NCBI GenBank assembly: GCA_008729055.1
Contig: SDUX01000004.1
Coordinates: 1,426,001-1,490,000, forward strand
Direction: 5' to 3'
Origin: Pyropia haitanensis
Lineage: Eukaryota > Rhodophyta > Bangiophyceae > Bangiales > Bangiaceae
Length of the DNA: 64,000 nt
The notes below the pieces were generated by a model, which worked only from the letters and a program-made list of their open reading frames with translations, did no database searches and was not told the DNA's origin. The stretch's first letter is position 1. The number at the start of each line of letters is the position of its first letter. A program made the translations under genes and the position numbers. This document shows, in pieces, positions 11,558 to 22,284 of this stretch.

Positions 11558-12692
11558 CTACGCCCGCCAGGACCCTATCCCGCCCCCCCCCCCGCACCAC
11601 CTCCCGCCGGCGGGTGGCCCACAGCGGCAGGCGCACCCCCCCCCCCCTCCCCCCCGCCCCCCACCGGCGGCGGCGGCCGCCGCGGTGGCCGCGGCGGTGG
11701 CGCCGGCTGCGGCGGCGGCACCCCCCCCCCCCCAAGCGGGGGCATCCTCCCCCCCCCCCCAGCGGCAGCCGCCGCCGCTCCCGCCGCGCCGCCTCGGCGG
11801 CGACATCCTCCAGCACCCCCCGTACGGTCGCGCCGACAATCGCCGCCACCCAGTGGCGGAGGCCCGGCGGCGGCGCGACGCGCGCCTGCAGCCGCTGCCA
11901 GCCGAGGACGATGCACGCCGCGTGTGGGGGGGGGGGGGGGGGGGGGGGCGCCCCGACCCACCGCCGCCAGCCGCCCGCCGCGGCCGCCGCGGCGGGTAGG
12001 GGAGCAACGGGGGCGGTCCCGCCGCTGCCGCCGCCGCCGCCGCTGTCGCCGCTGCCGCCGCGGCCGCCGCGGCCGCCGCGACCGCCGCCGCCGCCGCCGC
12101 GGCCGCGGCCGCCGTTGGCGCCGCCGTCGGCGAGGCGGCCCGCGGCGGCCGGCGGCCACGGCGGCCACGGCGGCGGCGTCCGCGGCGGCGGCGGCGGCGG
12201 CGCGACGACGCACTCCCCCCCCCCCCCCCCAAACACACCAGCGGCACGACCTGCCACTCGCCCTCAAACACGCGCATCCACCCCGGCCGCCGCGCGTCGA
12301 GGCGGTACGAAATGCCGCCCGCGGGCGGGTCCTCCACCACCACCACCGACGAGCGGAACGAGCCCGACAGGCCGAGCGCCCGCCACACGCACGTCTGCGT
12401 TAGGCGCACGAGGGAGCGGCCGCCGGGGAGGGGGGTGACGCCGCGTGCCGTGACGGGGCCCGCCGACCGGTAGATGGCGTCGGGGGTGGGGGAGGTGAGG
12501 ATGGCCATGGCCGTCGGGGGGGGGTGCCGACGCGGAGCGCAGACCAGACGAGCGCCGCGTGGGTGGTCGGGTCGACCGACACGGCCACGTGCAGCCGGGG
12601 GGGGGGGGGGGGCGGGGGGGTACCCCGCCGGCGGTCGCGGTCGCGGGGGGGGGGGGGTCCGCGGTGAGGAGGTCGGGGGGGATGTCGAGCAT
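11558..12692 (-). CDS. SRPBCC (polyketide cyclase/dehydrase)-like protein, frame-broken
   Basis: Pieces in three minus-strand frames join into one START-like domain. They are MLDIPPDLLTADPPP from the ATG at 12692, then LHVAVSVDPTTHAALVWSAL (about 12525-12590), MAILTSPTPDAIYRSAG with RSLVRLTQTCVWRAL and WMRVFEGEWQVVPL (about 12240-12510), then LRHWVAAIVGATVRGVLEDVAAEAARR (about 11775-11860). The hydrophobic strand, FEGEW turn and long C-terminal helix match the cyclase/dehydrase (PF03364-type) layout seen in plastid and mitochondrial lipid-binding proteins. Frame changes fall in C/G runs at about 12598-12617, 12520-12530 and 11926-11948. An Ala-rich insert separates the FEGEW region from the last helix. 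Ends are uncertain: an upstream ATG at 13308 (MATAVAAVAAPAAASATA) could supply a transit peptide, and 11558 is only one of several possible stops. Ligand unknown. Confidence 0.5.
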
Positions 12693-15086
12693 GCGTGGCT
12701 GGGGGGGGGGGGAGGGGGGGGGATGACCACGTCCACCGGGGGGGAGGAGGAGTGGGGGGGGGGGGAGCAGCAGCAGACGCCGCCACTTCATCGTCGTGGC
12801 GGGCCGCCGCCGGTGGGCGGGGGGGGGGGGGGGACCGGCAGCCGCAGCGGGCGGGCGTGGACGCCGAGGCGGCGACGGCAACCCGCCGGCCGACCGGCCG
12901 CCGCGTCGGCCGCGTCACGGCGGGCACCACAATGGCGGCGGGCGGGTGGCGGCGGCGGCGGCGGTGGGTCGTCGGTGGCGTACGGCCGGCGGGGGGGGGG
13001 GGGGGGGGTGGTGGGCAGCGCGTCGATGGGGCATCGACGCGGCGGCGTGGGCGGGACGGGGGCGCTCGCTCGCCCCACGACCGTCGCGTGGCGTGGCGTG
13101 GCGTGGCGTGGCGTGGCGGGCGGTGGATCCCCGACGCGAGCGCCGCGATCTTCCACGGCCGGCGTTCGCTGTTTTGCTGGGGTGTGCTTCCGACCCGCCG
13201 CGGCCGCCCTCGTGGGCCCGACGGCGGCCAGCCGTCGGTGGCGGGTGCGGCCGCGGCCGTGGCCGACGCGGCGGCGGGAGCCGCGACAGCGGCGACCGCC
13301 GTGGCCATGGGAGGGCGGTGAGGAAACAAGGTGACTGCTTTTTTTGGGGTGGCGCTGGTGGGGAAAGGGATTCGACGCCGCAAGGGGGGGGGGGGGAGGG
13401 GGGGGGGGGGAGACCCGCGGCTGTGGCGCCAGCTGGGCGGGTGCAACGGCATTGGCCGACGGCGATGACGCGCCGGCAGCGTGAGACACCCACACCGACC
13501 AGCTGGATGGAGGGCCGCGCCGACGCTGGCGCACGGGGAAGCGGGTGCGCCTCTGCCGCACCCGCCATGGACGGGGGGGGATGGGCTGCGAACGGTACGG
13601 GGCCCGTCGCGTCCGCCACGCCAACACGCTGCGTCGGCAACGGCACCCCCCCCCCTCCCACCGCCGCCCCACACCCCGCCGCGGCAAAAGGCCGGCCGGC
13701 ACAGCGTCTGCCCCGCCCGTGGGTCTGCTTGCACGCCGTTGCGCCGCCGGTCGGCGTCAGCCGCCCCGCCGACGACGCGCTCGACAGCACGGCGCCGCCG
13801 CGGCCGACGCACCCGTGCGGCGGCTCCGGTGGCGGGGTGGCACCGGAGGGGGCGGCCGTGGCGTCACTGCCAGGGCGCCTTGCAGCGGGGCGCCGCCGTC
13901 CCTGCTGTGGTGCGGACGTTTCGGACCCGGTCGCAGCCGCCTGCTGTGCCGCGTCCGCACCTCTCTGGCGGCTTGGCTCCGACGCGCGCCCCTGCCGTCG
14001 CGGTGAGGACGCCAGTCGTACGCCCTGCCCGTCTGCTACGTCAGTGGTGCTCGGTCGCATCGACCCCCAACCCCCGCCCAGCGAGACACCCGCAGTAACC
14101 ACCATGGCGCGCACCCCCCCCGCCGCACACCGCGCGCGCCGCACGTCAACCGCGACCTCCCCCGCCGCGTCCACCCACCGCCGCTCCACCGCCGCCGCGG
14201 CGACCACACCACCCCCCGCGAGCGCGTCGCGCCACCCCCACGGCGGCGGCGGCCACAACGCGCGCGCTCGCCGTCCAACCGCGGCGGCACCCCCTCCCGC
14301 CATTGCCGACACGGCGCGGCGCGCGGCGGGTCGGCGGCTGCCGCCGCCGCCGCCGCCGCCCCTACCGCGGAACCAGCGGGGGGGGCTCCCCACCGCCGCC
14401 ACGCGGCCAGCGGCAGCTGCCGCCTCCACGCCGCGGCCGCTGCCCAACGGGGGTGCGTCGACGGGCGCCGCCCCGCCGCCGCCGCCGCCGCCGCCGCCGC
14501 GACGGGGACGCGCGGGCCGCACGGCCGGCCGGCTGGCCGCCGCGGCGCGGGCGGCCCCCGAGCTGTGGAGTCCAGATTGTGCCGCGCGATCGGGATTTCC
14601 GTCATTGGCCAACGGCCCGGGATGCGAGCCGCCGCGCGTGGGCGCGCCGCGGGGGCCCGCCGCGCGGGACTCCCCCGCCATAGGATGGAGGGATGGCTGG
14701 CGGCAGCGTGGAAGCCGCGTCGCGACCGCCTCCGTGGGCGGGCTCCCACGGACCGTGGCGGCATCCCGCGCCAGGGACAGGTGGGGAGGGCAGCGGCGGG
14801 CTACCGCGCTGCCGGTGGGGGTGCGTCGGGAACCGCCCCGCCGCGGTTGCGCCGCGGGCGCCGCGCCCGGCAGCGGTTGCCCCGCGCTCCGCTATTGGAG
14901 CGCCCACCTGCGGCCGTCGTCTGACTCTCCGCGCCGCCGCTCGTCCCCGACTCCGCTGCCCATCCCGACGCCGCCGCGTCGGTCCCCAGTGGTTGGCACC
15001 CAGTCCGAGGTGCCACTTCCCCCCCCCCCCCCCCCCCCCCGCTCCGCCTCATTCCCGCCCCGATCCACGGCGGTCGCGTCCCTGTC
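12693..15086. other. 2.4 kb without a clear gene
   Basis: A possible N-terminal extension of the SRPBCC-like gene lies at 12693-13308 on the minus strand. Otherwise I see only Pro/Arg/Ala open frames, one of them nearly 800 codons long on the plus strand, with no domain. The last 80 bases before 15087 contain a C-run and presumably the promoter of the SDR gene. Confidence 0.4.
13087..13116. repeat. CGTGG pentanucleotide repeat, six copies
   Basis: Six exact tandem copies of CGTGG, followed by a degenerate unit. Confidence 0.9.
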
Positions 15087-16266
15087 ATGGAGAATGGCGG
15101 CGCCGACACGGACGCCAGCACCCCCCCCCCTCCCCCCCTCCCCACCCCCAACGTGGACACGCCCGTAGCGATTGTGACGGGCGCCAACAGCGGCATTGGC
15201 CTGGCCGTCTGCGTCGCGCTCGCCCGCGCCAGCCACGCCGTCTACGCCGCCATGCGGCCAACCGCCTCAGCCGACGCGCTGCTATCCGCCGCCGCCGACG
15301 CGGGGGTGCCCCCGCCGGGCGCGGTCCACGTCGTGCGGATGGACGTGGTCGACGACGCCAGCGTCGCGGCCGCCACCGGTCGCGTCCTCGCCGCCACCCG
15401 TGACCGCGTGGACGTGGCGGTGGCCAACGCCGGCTACGGCGCGCGCGTCACGATTGAGGGCGTGCCGCTGAGCGACTATGCGGGGATGATGAACGTCAAT
15501 TTTTTTGGCGCCGCCCGCCTCGTCCGCGCGGTCGTGCCGTCGATGCGCCGCCGCGGGGCGGGGCGGGTGCTGGGTGTGTCGAGCGTCGTTGGGGTGGTGG
15601 GCTTTCCGTTTATGGGCGCCTACGCGGCGTCCAAGTTTTGCAATGGAGGGCTTTTGGGAGTGCTGCTACGCCGAGTACAAGGCGGCTGGCGTGCACTTCA
15701 TTCTGGTGCGTTTGGGGGGGGGGGGTGGGAACTCGTCGGTGGCGCCTGCTGGGAGCGCCTGTGGGTCTTGCACCTCTCTCGTGCACTAACGCAGTCCTGT
15801 TGTGCTGACGAGCCTCTGTGGTCGGGGTGTGTGTGGTGCTGTTCAACCCCTTCCCTGGCGTGCACCACCCCGGGGCTGTCTCTTCTTCTTCTCTTGATTC
15901 CCCTAGATCGAGCCCGGCCCCGTTGCCACGCCCATGATGACGCGCGGCCGGCCGTCCAACCCGTGGTCCCTCCCCCCCGAGCTGCAGCCCGTCTGGGACG
16001 CCTTCACCGCCGGCCCGCTGCGCGCCTACTTTTCCGACATGCAAACCGCCGACGCGTGCGCCGCGGTCTTTGTCCGCGCCGTCACGGACGCGGCGCCGGC
16101 GCTGCGGTACAGCACGCATGCGGCCAGCGAGGGGCTGCTGCGGAGCAAGGTGGTGGACGTGGACGGGCAGGGCGTGGCGGCAGCGGTGCTGTCGTGGGTG
16201 GCCGCCAAGGCACCGGTGGGCGGCTCGACGGCGGCGCCGACAGACGGGGCGCGGCCGGCAAAGTAG
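15087..16266 (+). CDS. short-chain dehydrogenase/reductase (17-beta-HSD/retinol-dehydrogenase type), one intron and one frame change
   Basis: This is a classical SDR that should use NAD(P)(H) on an alcohol or ketone. Motifs are TGANSGIG (15177-15200), VANAGYGA, SSVVGVVGFPF with the catalytic Ser, and YAASK with the catalytic Tyr and Lys (15621-15635). Immediately after AASKF the frame must change: a four-T run (15636-15639) has one T more than needed to continue as FAMEGFWECCYAEYKAAGVH, the expected helix after the active site. An intron of 201 bases (15706-15906, GTGCGT...CCCTAG) follows. The second exon opens with IEPGPVATPMM, the usual SDR segment, and ends at TAG 16264-16266. The final 100 residues are a family-typical variable tail. 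Start chosen: first ATG of the frame. It is convergent with the methyltransferase, 146 bases apart. Confidence 0.8.
15706..15906 (+). other. spliceosomal intron of the SDR gene
   Basis: Donor GTGCGT and acceptor CCCTAG. Removing it joins GVHFIL to IEPGPVATP in phase 0, restoring the conserved SDR segment after the active site. Confidence 0.75.
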
Positions 16267-16412
16267 CGCCGCCTGACTGCTAAAGGCAGCCGACGTGGCA
16301 CGCGGGGCTCAACCACCTCGAGGATAACTGGCCGCGATTCTTGAGTGTCTGGTTTGTACCGTATAGCCCGCGTTCCCCGACGTACAGTCCAACGCACTGA
16401 ATGCCCCTCCCA

Positions 16413-17251
16413 CTAGACACCCTCCACAGCCACGGCGGTGCATTCCCACACAGCAAACCGCGCGCCCATCTCCTCGTCCTCCACCTCCTCCACCGCGTCC
16501 ACGCGCAGCCCCGCCGCCGCCGCCGCGGCACTCACCGCCGCCACCCGGTGCGCGACCGCCTCGATCGGCCACCGCTCCGGAAACCCCTCTATCCGCCCCC
16601 CGTCGGCCGACACCCACGACGCCAGCAGCGCCGCGCCGCCAGGGCGGAGGAGCCGCCGAAACGCGGCGAGCACGGGCCGCAGGTCGCCCACGTGGTGCAG
16701 CACAAAGAGGCAGGCGAGGCCGTCGAGCGGCGCGCCGCCCGCGGCGCCCGCCACGGCGGCGGCAACGTCCGCGAGGGGGGCCTCGACCACCGCCGCGGCG
16801 GGCACGCGCGCGCGCGCGCGCGCGACCATGCGCGGGGAGAGGTCGATGCCAACGAGTGTGGGGGGGGGGGGGGGGGGGCCGCCCCGCCGCCGCCGCCACC
16901 AGGAGCGGCGGTCGCGGCGACGGCCGCCGCGGCGGCCGCGGGCGCGGTGCGGGAGAGGATCTCCAGCACGTGGCCGGGGCCGCAGCCGACATCCAGCAGC
17001 CGCACGGCGGGGGGCGGCGCGCCAGCCGTGCGGTCGGCTCCCGCCGCCGCCGCCGCGGCCGCCGCCGCACGGGTCGCCAGGCGGGGCACCGACACGGTGT
17101 AGAGGGGCTTGGCCAGCTCCTCGGGTGTGAAGCTCGCTTCGTAGCTCTCCACCGTCTCCTCGTACATCCCCAGGACGGTGGCAGCGTCCGAGACGGCCGC
17201 GGGGGGGGGGGGCGCGCCGGCCAATGGCCCGTCCGCCGTGGCGCCTTGCAT
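16413..17251 (-). CDS. class I SAM-dependent methyltransferase, frame-broken
   Basis: It starts MQGATADGPLAG at the ATG 17251. The first part holds a helix (TVLGMYEETVESYEASFTPE) and motif I, LLDVGCGPGHVLEIL, the SAM-binding loop (about 16960-17005). After an Ala/Gly/Pro stretch the frame changes in a G-run on the plus strand (about 16858-16878). It resumes with LVGIDLSPRMVARARARV (motif II acidic Asp), LACLFVLHHVGDLRPVLAAF (motif IV region) and LLRPGGAALLASWV (motif VI). The last residues are CTAVAVEGV before TAG at 16413-16415. The fold resembles methyltransf_11/25 enzymes. Substrate cannot be read from sequence. Total size about 275 residues, normal for the family. Confidence 0.75.
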
Positions 17252-17986
17252 GGTTGGGGGGGGAGGGGGGGGGGGGTGCCGACGGATACGGCGTTGCGGC
17301 AGCGGGTGCACCGCGCTGCAAAGGAGGACTCGGCAGGGGGGGTGTGGCCGCGGCCGCCTCGGCGCGACGTTGTCGACTGGCCCGCAGCGGTGGGGACTGC
17401 CTCGCGGCGGCTCGACACGCGCCGCAACGCCGGCGGGGGCGGCGCAAACAGAGGGAGACAGCGTGACAGATGCAAAGGGCAACGGCCAGCGCAGAGGGGT
17501 TCAAACGCCGTCGCGACTACGCGGGCCACGGCCATCCCATCCACGAGGAAGACCGACGCGGTCAGTGATATGCCGGGGAGGAGAAGACGGCACGGGTCGT
17601 CGCCCGGCTTGATGGGACACGGCGCTGCCAAACGCGACTCGACGACCTCGGGCCGAGCCCAGCGGCAGCTGCTGTTGCTGCGCCTTGACACCGCCGTGTC
17701 GCCCACACAGAGGTCGCCACGTCATCGGCTTTGTGCTGTCACTGCAGCAGCTGTGACCGCAGAAATTACGGAGCTGACCCCCAAGGATCAACTACGCAAA
17801 GTATACAAGGATACTCGAACGGACACGTGGACTCGAACGCCGAGACGGTTGTCCACCGGGCCGAGTATTCCCCGGTCGCGCTCTCCCGTCCGCGCTTGCC
17901 AATCGCCTTGACCGTGTGACCCACTGCAGATCCACAGCGGCTCCCGCGCCGACGCACGGCTCAGCGTCGCGAGGCTGCAGCCGCTG
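17252..17986. other. upstream region of the methyltransferase gene, left flank of a transposon
   Basis: GC drops progressively towards the element that begins at 17987. No gene is supported. A tRNA-like stretch near 17820-17880 does not fold into a cloverleaf by eye. The last three bases (17984-17986, CTG) are the left target-site duplication. Confidence 0.45.
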
Positions 17987-19197
17987 CGCAGTGCCTGCTA
18001 AACCGTCTCAAAAAAAACCTGCTTTTTCGGTTGCGGGGCCCCTTGCTGGCTTGCGTCGGATCTTGCTTTCACGCAAGCCAGTCTGCGGGACAAGCAAGAT
18101 TTTTCTGTGGAGTCTGCTTGTTCCGCAAGTCAGCCATTCTTGCGCGACCCTTTGCGGAAATCTCCCACGCCGCGACGGTCAACGACCGTCGCAGCGTACC
18201 CAATCAGAGACCAGGACGGAACAGGTGTTCGAAGCCCTGGGCCGTCCTGGCTACCTGGACCAGCGCCGGGTTCTCGCTCTTCCGCTGAGACAGTAGCTGC
18301 TCGTTTACCTGCAACAGCATCGCAGTCGAGCCGCACACCTCAAGGCGGAGTATTTCCACCTCCTGCCGCAGGCAATCAGGGTCCGGCTTCTACGCCTCAG
18401 TGGATGCCGCTTCCATGGCGATACCTACCGTCGAGAGCGAGGGGGAAGCGGAGGCGTGCTGAGGGAAGGGGGAGGCGGGAGAGGGAGCTACTATCGGCTG
18501 AAGCGAAGTTGACGGCGGGCACCATCCCCGCACCGCGCCACCGTTACCAGTTACCACAGCCTGCAGTGGCTGCCGCTCCGCAGCGCCCCAAAGAGCCGTC
18601 ATCACTGCGACCCCCACGGACGAGAACGGGGGGAGAGCGGACGGGCGTGGGGGAGTGAAGGTAAGGGGGCTACCTGCGGGCAGAGAAGCGGTTGAGCGGA
18701 GTGGAGGGGGGGGGGGGAGGAAGAGGGTGCCACCCCTTCGCGCTACGCCATCCGCCCAAGCCGGGTCGTCAAGCGCCTCGTCAAGGCGTCTCCCTCGACG
18801 TCACTTTTCTTACCACCGGGCCCCGCAGAGTGCGGGAGATTTTCGCCGCAATGGCCCATGCAGAGGCGACTCCGCAAGATGGTTTGCGGCGACCACAAGC
18901 CACCTTGCGGTCATTGCAAACGTCTCAAGGTGCGGATTGCATGGAGCCCTGCAGTGAAGCGTTTCGGTCCGTCGCCATCGGTGATTTTCTATGGCCAGAC
19001 AGCTGAGCTCCATGCGCTTCTGTCCGTATGAGATGAACTCCGTCGATGGACCGAAAGGCACCCATGTAAATGAAAAACAAAAAAAACTGAGAAAAATCGG
19101 GGCTCACACTGTTGAAACAGACGGTGACAACCGCTTGCGGGCCGGCCCAAGCAAAGGAAAAGCAAGAAATTTTTGAGACGGTTTAGCAGGCACTGCG
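17987..19197. mobile_element. non-autonomous TIR DNA transposon, 1,211 bp, TSD CTG
   Basis: The two ends are perfect inverted repeats over 28 bases: 17987-18014 (beginning CGCAGTGCCTGCTAAACC) and its complement ending at 19197 (ending GGTTTAGCAGGCACTGCG). The similarity continues imperfectly into the A-rich and CTTGC-rich subterminal DNA. A CTG triplet flanks both sides (17984-17986 and 19198-19200), consistent with a 3-bp target duplication. GC is lower than the surroundings. Short motifs CTTGC/GCAAG are clustered near both ends, as transposase sites often are. No open frame inside resembles a transposase, so it would depend on an element elsewhere. Superfamily is not certain; 3-bp duplications occur in CACTA and Harbinger-like groups. 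Confidence 0.8.
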
Positions 19198-19200
19198 CTG

Positions 19201-19810
19201 TGCTCGGACGGATTTGCGGGACGCGTCGAGGGCGTCAGGTGGGGGGAAGCCCGCCACCCTGGCTGGCGGTATCCGTGGATTCGGGAGGGGGTGTGGGGAG
19301 CCCGTGGGGGCGTGGACGAGAGCGGGGGTGTTGCACGCCTCCGAGCTCCCCAAGGAGAGTGGCTGACGCATGAGAGAGGGGCTGGGTCGAAGCGGCCGGC
19401 GGTGGACAGCAGCGGTCGCCACACCCAGGTGCCCGTCATGAGCGGCTTGCTCGCCAGTGCACCGGAACAGGCTGTCCACTACTACAGCGTGGCCAGAGCA
19501 CCCGTGGGAAACCACTGCTGGCGCGGGCGTGAGCGCGCAGGCGGCAGCCCCGACAGCAGTGCAAGCACCAACAGTGGTGGCCACCAGGAAGAGCCATCCT
19601 CAGGGGAAAAATCGCAGGCAAGAGGGTCCGTGGCACCGTGACGGGCGGCGGCGACGGCTGCAGGCGCGCCCCCCCGCAGGCGCTGCAGCCCCTTTCACAA
19701 AAAAAAAGAAAAACGCGCAGTACTGCCTCGGCCGTGCTTTGCCGCTCCACCGCCGAGGCACCCGCCGCTGCGGCGCTGGGCGCGTCGGCACCGCCCGCGG
19801 CGCGACCGCG
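19201..19810. other. intergenic region 3' of the EamA transporter gene
   Basis: This lies between the transposon and the stop of the minus-strand transporter. It includes an A-run near 19699-19707. Short open frames have no recognisable sequence. Confidence 0.45.
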
Positions 19811-21325
19811 TCAGGGCGCCACCGTTGGCGCGGTCGGGGCGGCTGGCTTCCCCCCCCCCCCCCTTTCTCCCCCCTCCCCCTCTGGCGCCACCCCCACCGC
19901 CGGCGGGCGGCGGCCAGCGAGGACGACGCCGACCAGGATGAGCAGCCCGCCGGCAATGCCGCGCCCCCCAAACGACTCGCCCAGCACCGCCGCCGCAAAC
20001 AGCGACGCCCACAGCGGCTGCGTCGCGTAAATGATGGCCGCCTCGGACGCGGGCACGACGCGCTGGCCGGCCGTCTGCAGCCACGTGGTCGTCGCCGACA
20101 CAAACAGCCCCGACCAGACGACGAGGCCGACGTTGAGGGCCACCACGCCGGGCGTCAGGCCCGCGGGCAGCGCCCACCGCGACGCGGCGGCGGCGGCGGT
20201 CGCCGCCGCCGCGGCGGTGCCCCCCCCCACGCCGCCGCCGCCGCCGCCGCCCCCCCCCCGCGGTGCGGGTGGTGGTGCGGGCGGCGGCGGCGAGCAGGGC
20301 GGGCACCCCGCGGCTGGCGGCGACCCAGCCCAGCGCCAGCACCGCCTGCGTCACAATCTTGACCGCCACCAGCGGCATTGCCCGCCGCACCCGCCGCGCG
20401 TGGTGGGACGTCCGCAGCACGTACGCGGTGAGGAGCACCGCGGCGAGCACCTCCAGGCCGTCGCCGACCGACAGCCACGCCGCCCCCGCCGCCGCCGCCG
20501 CCCCGCCGCGGTCGCTGCTCAGCACCGCCACGCCCGCCACCGTCACGGCCGACGACACGACCGCGGTGGCGGACAGGGGCGCGAGCCCCAGCGCCGCCGA
20601 CGCGAGTGGCACGAGCACCGACTCGAGCTGGACGAGAAAAGCCGCGCGGGAGGCGGTCGTCGTGCGGAGGCCGACCATCTGCGCCGTGTTGGCCAGAAAC
20701 ATCCAGCCGCCGAGCTCCATGCCCGGCACCAGGAAGTCGAGCTCCCCGCCGCCCCGCCGCGCCCACGCGCGTCGCACCTCGCGGACGATAAACGGCACGC
20801 ACACGGCAGCGGAGAGGCACAGGCGGGCGGCGTTGAAGAGGGCGGGCGGCAGCGCGACGGGGGCGGTGTGGAGGAGCTTCGTCGACACGATAAAGGTGGA
20901 CCACAGGGCGGGGACCGCCGCGAGCCACACGCGGCCGGGGAGGGTGAGGGCGGCGCGGCCCAGCCGGACGGTGATGTGGCCGGTCGAGGGCGGCTGTGAC
21001 AATGGTGGGGGCTCCCCGCGGGAGTCGATACCCCCCGCCACCCCCCCGGCGCCGGCGCCGGCGGCGGCGCCACTGCCGCCGCCGCCGCCGATGGCGTCGA
21101 CCCCACCGCCGGCTGGGTGGCCCGGTGGGTCGGCCGCGACGGCCACCACCGTGCCGCCCGGGCGGCTCGACCGGCTCGGTGCCGCGGGGCGGTAGGGGCC
21201 TCGCCGCGCCAAGGCCCGCCGCCGCGGCAACGCGCCGCCCCGCCGGGGGGGGCGCCGACGGCAGCCGCGGCGGCGGCGCCGCCGCGGCCGTGGCCCCTGC
21301 CAGACCAGCACACTGCAAACGCCAT
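19811..21325 (-). CDS. EamA/DMT-family multi-pass transporter, frame-broken
   Basis: About ten hydrophobic helices arranged in two EamA-type halves mark a drug/metabolite transporter. The first half reads VWLAAVPALWSTFIVSTKLL, PPALFNAARLCLSAAVCVPF, MELGGWMFLANTAQMVGL, AAFLVQLESVLVPLASAALG and TAVVSSAVTVAGVAVLSS. The second half begins VGDGLEVLAAVLLTAYVLR and AMPLVAVKIVTQAVLALGW. After a Gly/C-run (about 20219-20260) it continues in another frame with LPAGLTPGVVALNVGLVVWS, LQTAGQRVVPASEAAIIYAT, QPLWASLFAAAVLGESFGG and GIAGGLLILVGVVLAG, the canonical EamA end (E-x-x-I-I-Y-A-T). The start is uncertain: the ATG at 21325 (MAFAVCWSGRGHGRGG) would give a plastid-type leader but needs another frame change before 21120. 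Cargo unknown. It is divergent from the Sen1 gene. Confidence 0.75.
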
Positions 21326-22284
21326 CGCCCCGGCCACCGCCGCGGCAACTTGCACAGGTGCGGGGGGGAGCCGCAGCGAGGCGCTTCGGCCGCCCACTGC
21401 CGGTGAAGCAGCGGTCCCACGGGAGGAGAGAGCGGGGAGGGGGGGGCGGGATGGTTGGCAGCGGCGAGTAGGCGGGGCGGCGGGCAGAGCGGAGAGGGTG
21501 GCGGCGCCTGCGGTGGGCCGTGACGGGACGACGGCGATCGGGCCACGCTGCGCCCGGCGGCGCACGGCGCCGCGGTGCCGCGCCACGGTGGGCGTGGCCG
21601 GCGACTGGTAGACGCCCGACGGCTGGGCGCGCCGGCCGAGGCCACGGAGGGAGGGGGGGGGGGCGCGTGCTGGAGGTTTGTCGGCGACCGCGTCGGCTGA
21701 CGGCCCGCCCGAGATACGCAGCAGCGCGACCGGCAACGCGCCTCGCCCCCTGCTCATTGGTCAGCGCACGAGAGAGAGAGGATTCGGAATCCAACGGGTA
21801 CGCTCGGCTGCAAGGCCAAGGAACGGTGCTTTGTTGTCAGAGGTTTGATGCATGCATTGTAAACTAAACTGACATGAAACAAGAATCCGGATACGGATCC
21901 GACCGAATAAGTGAAGCAGCCTTTAATTGTATAAAAATTGGAAATACATTCCTGGATTCCAACAGCGAAATGCCGATGCAAGCGACTTGGTCCCGCGAAG
22001 GCACCTGTCAGGTCAGCCAGATCCTCGACACGGGCCTCGGCTCTCACTTGCCGCCCCCTCGCGTGTCCCCTTGTGCGGCGGCCGGGAGCGCCACGGTCGG
22101 GCCAGGACCGGCTCAGGCCCCACTTCCTCCCAGCCCCACTCGTCTTTGGGGACACCACCGTCGTCGCCGCCACCGACGCGGCGTCCACGCCGCGCCCGCG
22201 GGCATCGCCGCGGCGGCGGCGGCGTGTATCCCCGCCGCGCGTCGCGGGCGCGCGGCGGGGGACGCGGCGCGCACGGCGCGCACC
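21326..22284. promoter_or_regulatory. divergent promoter region of EamA transporter and Sen1 genes
   Basis: An AT-richer island at about 21770-21990 stands out from the GC-rich surroundings. It contains TATAAAAA at 21930-21937, oriented for the plus-strand Sen1 gene but some 350 bases from its ATG. The element would fit a gene with a 5' leader; function is inferred from sequence alone. Confidence 0.4.

Noticed and set aside
12796..15168. Plus-strand open frame of about 790 codons
   Set aside because: No domain, erratic composition, overlaps the start of the real SDR gene in another frame and crosses the antisense SRPBCC upstream region.
17810..17885. Possible tRNA (GACTCGAAC resembling a T-arm)
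   Set aside because: No acceptor stem or D-arm can be paired around it by eye.
21781..21975. Possible inverted repeat around GGATTCC/GGAATCC in the AT-rich island before Sen1
   Set aside because: Only about ten bases match and no flanking duplication is present, so it is not supported as a transposon.
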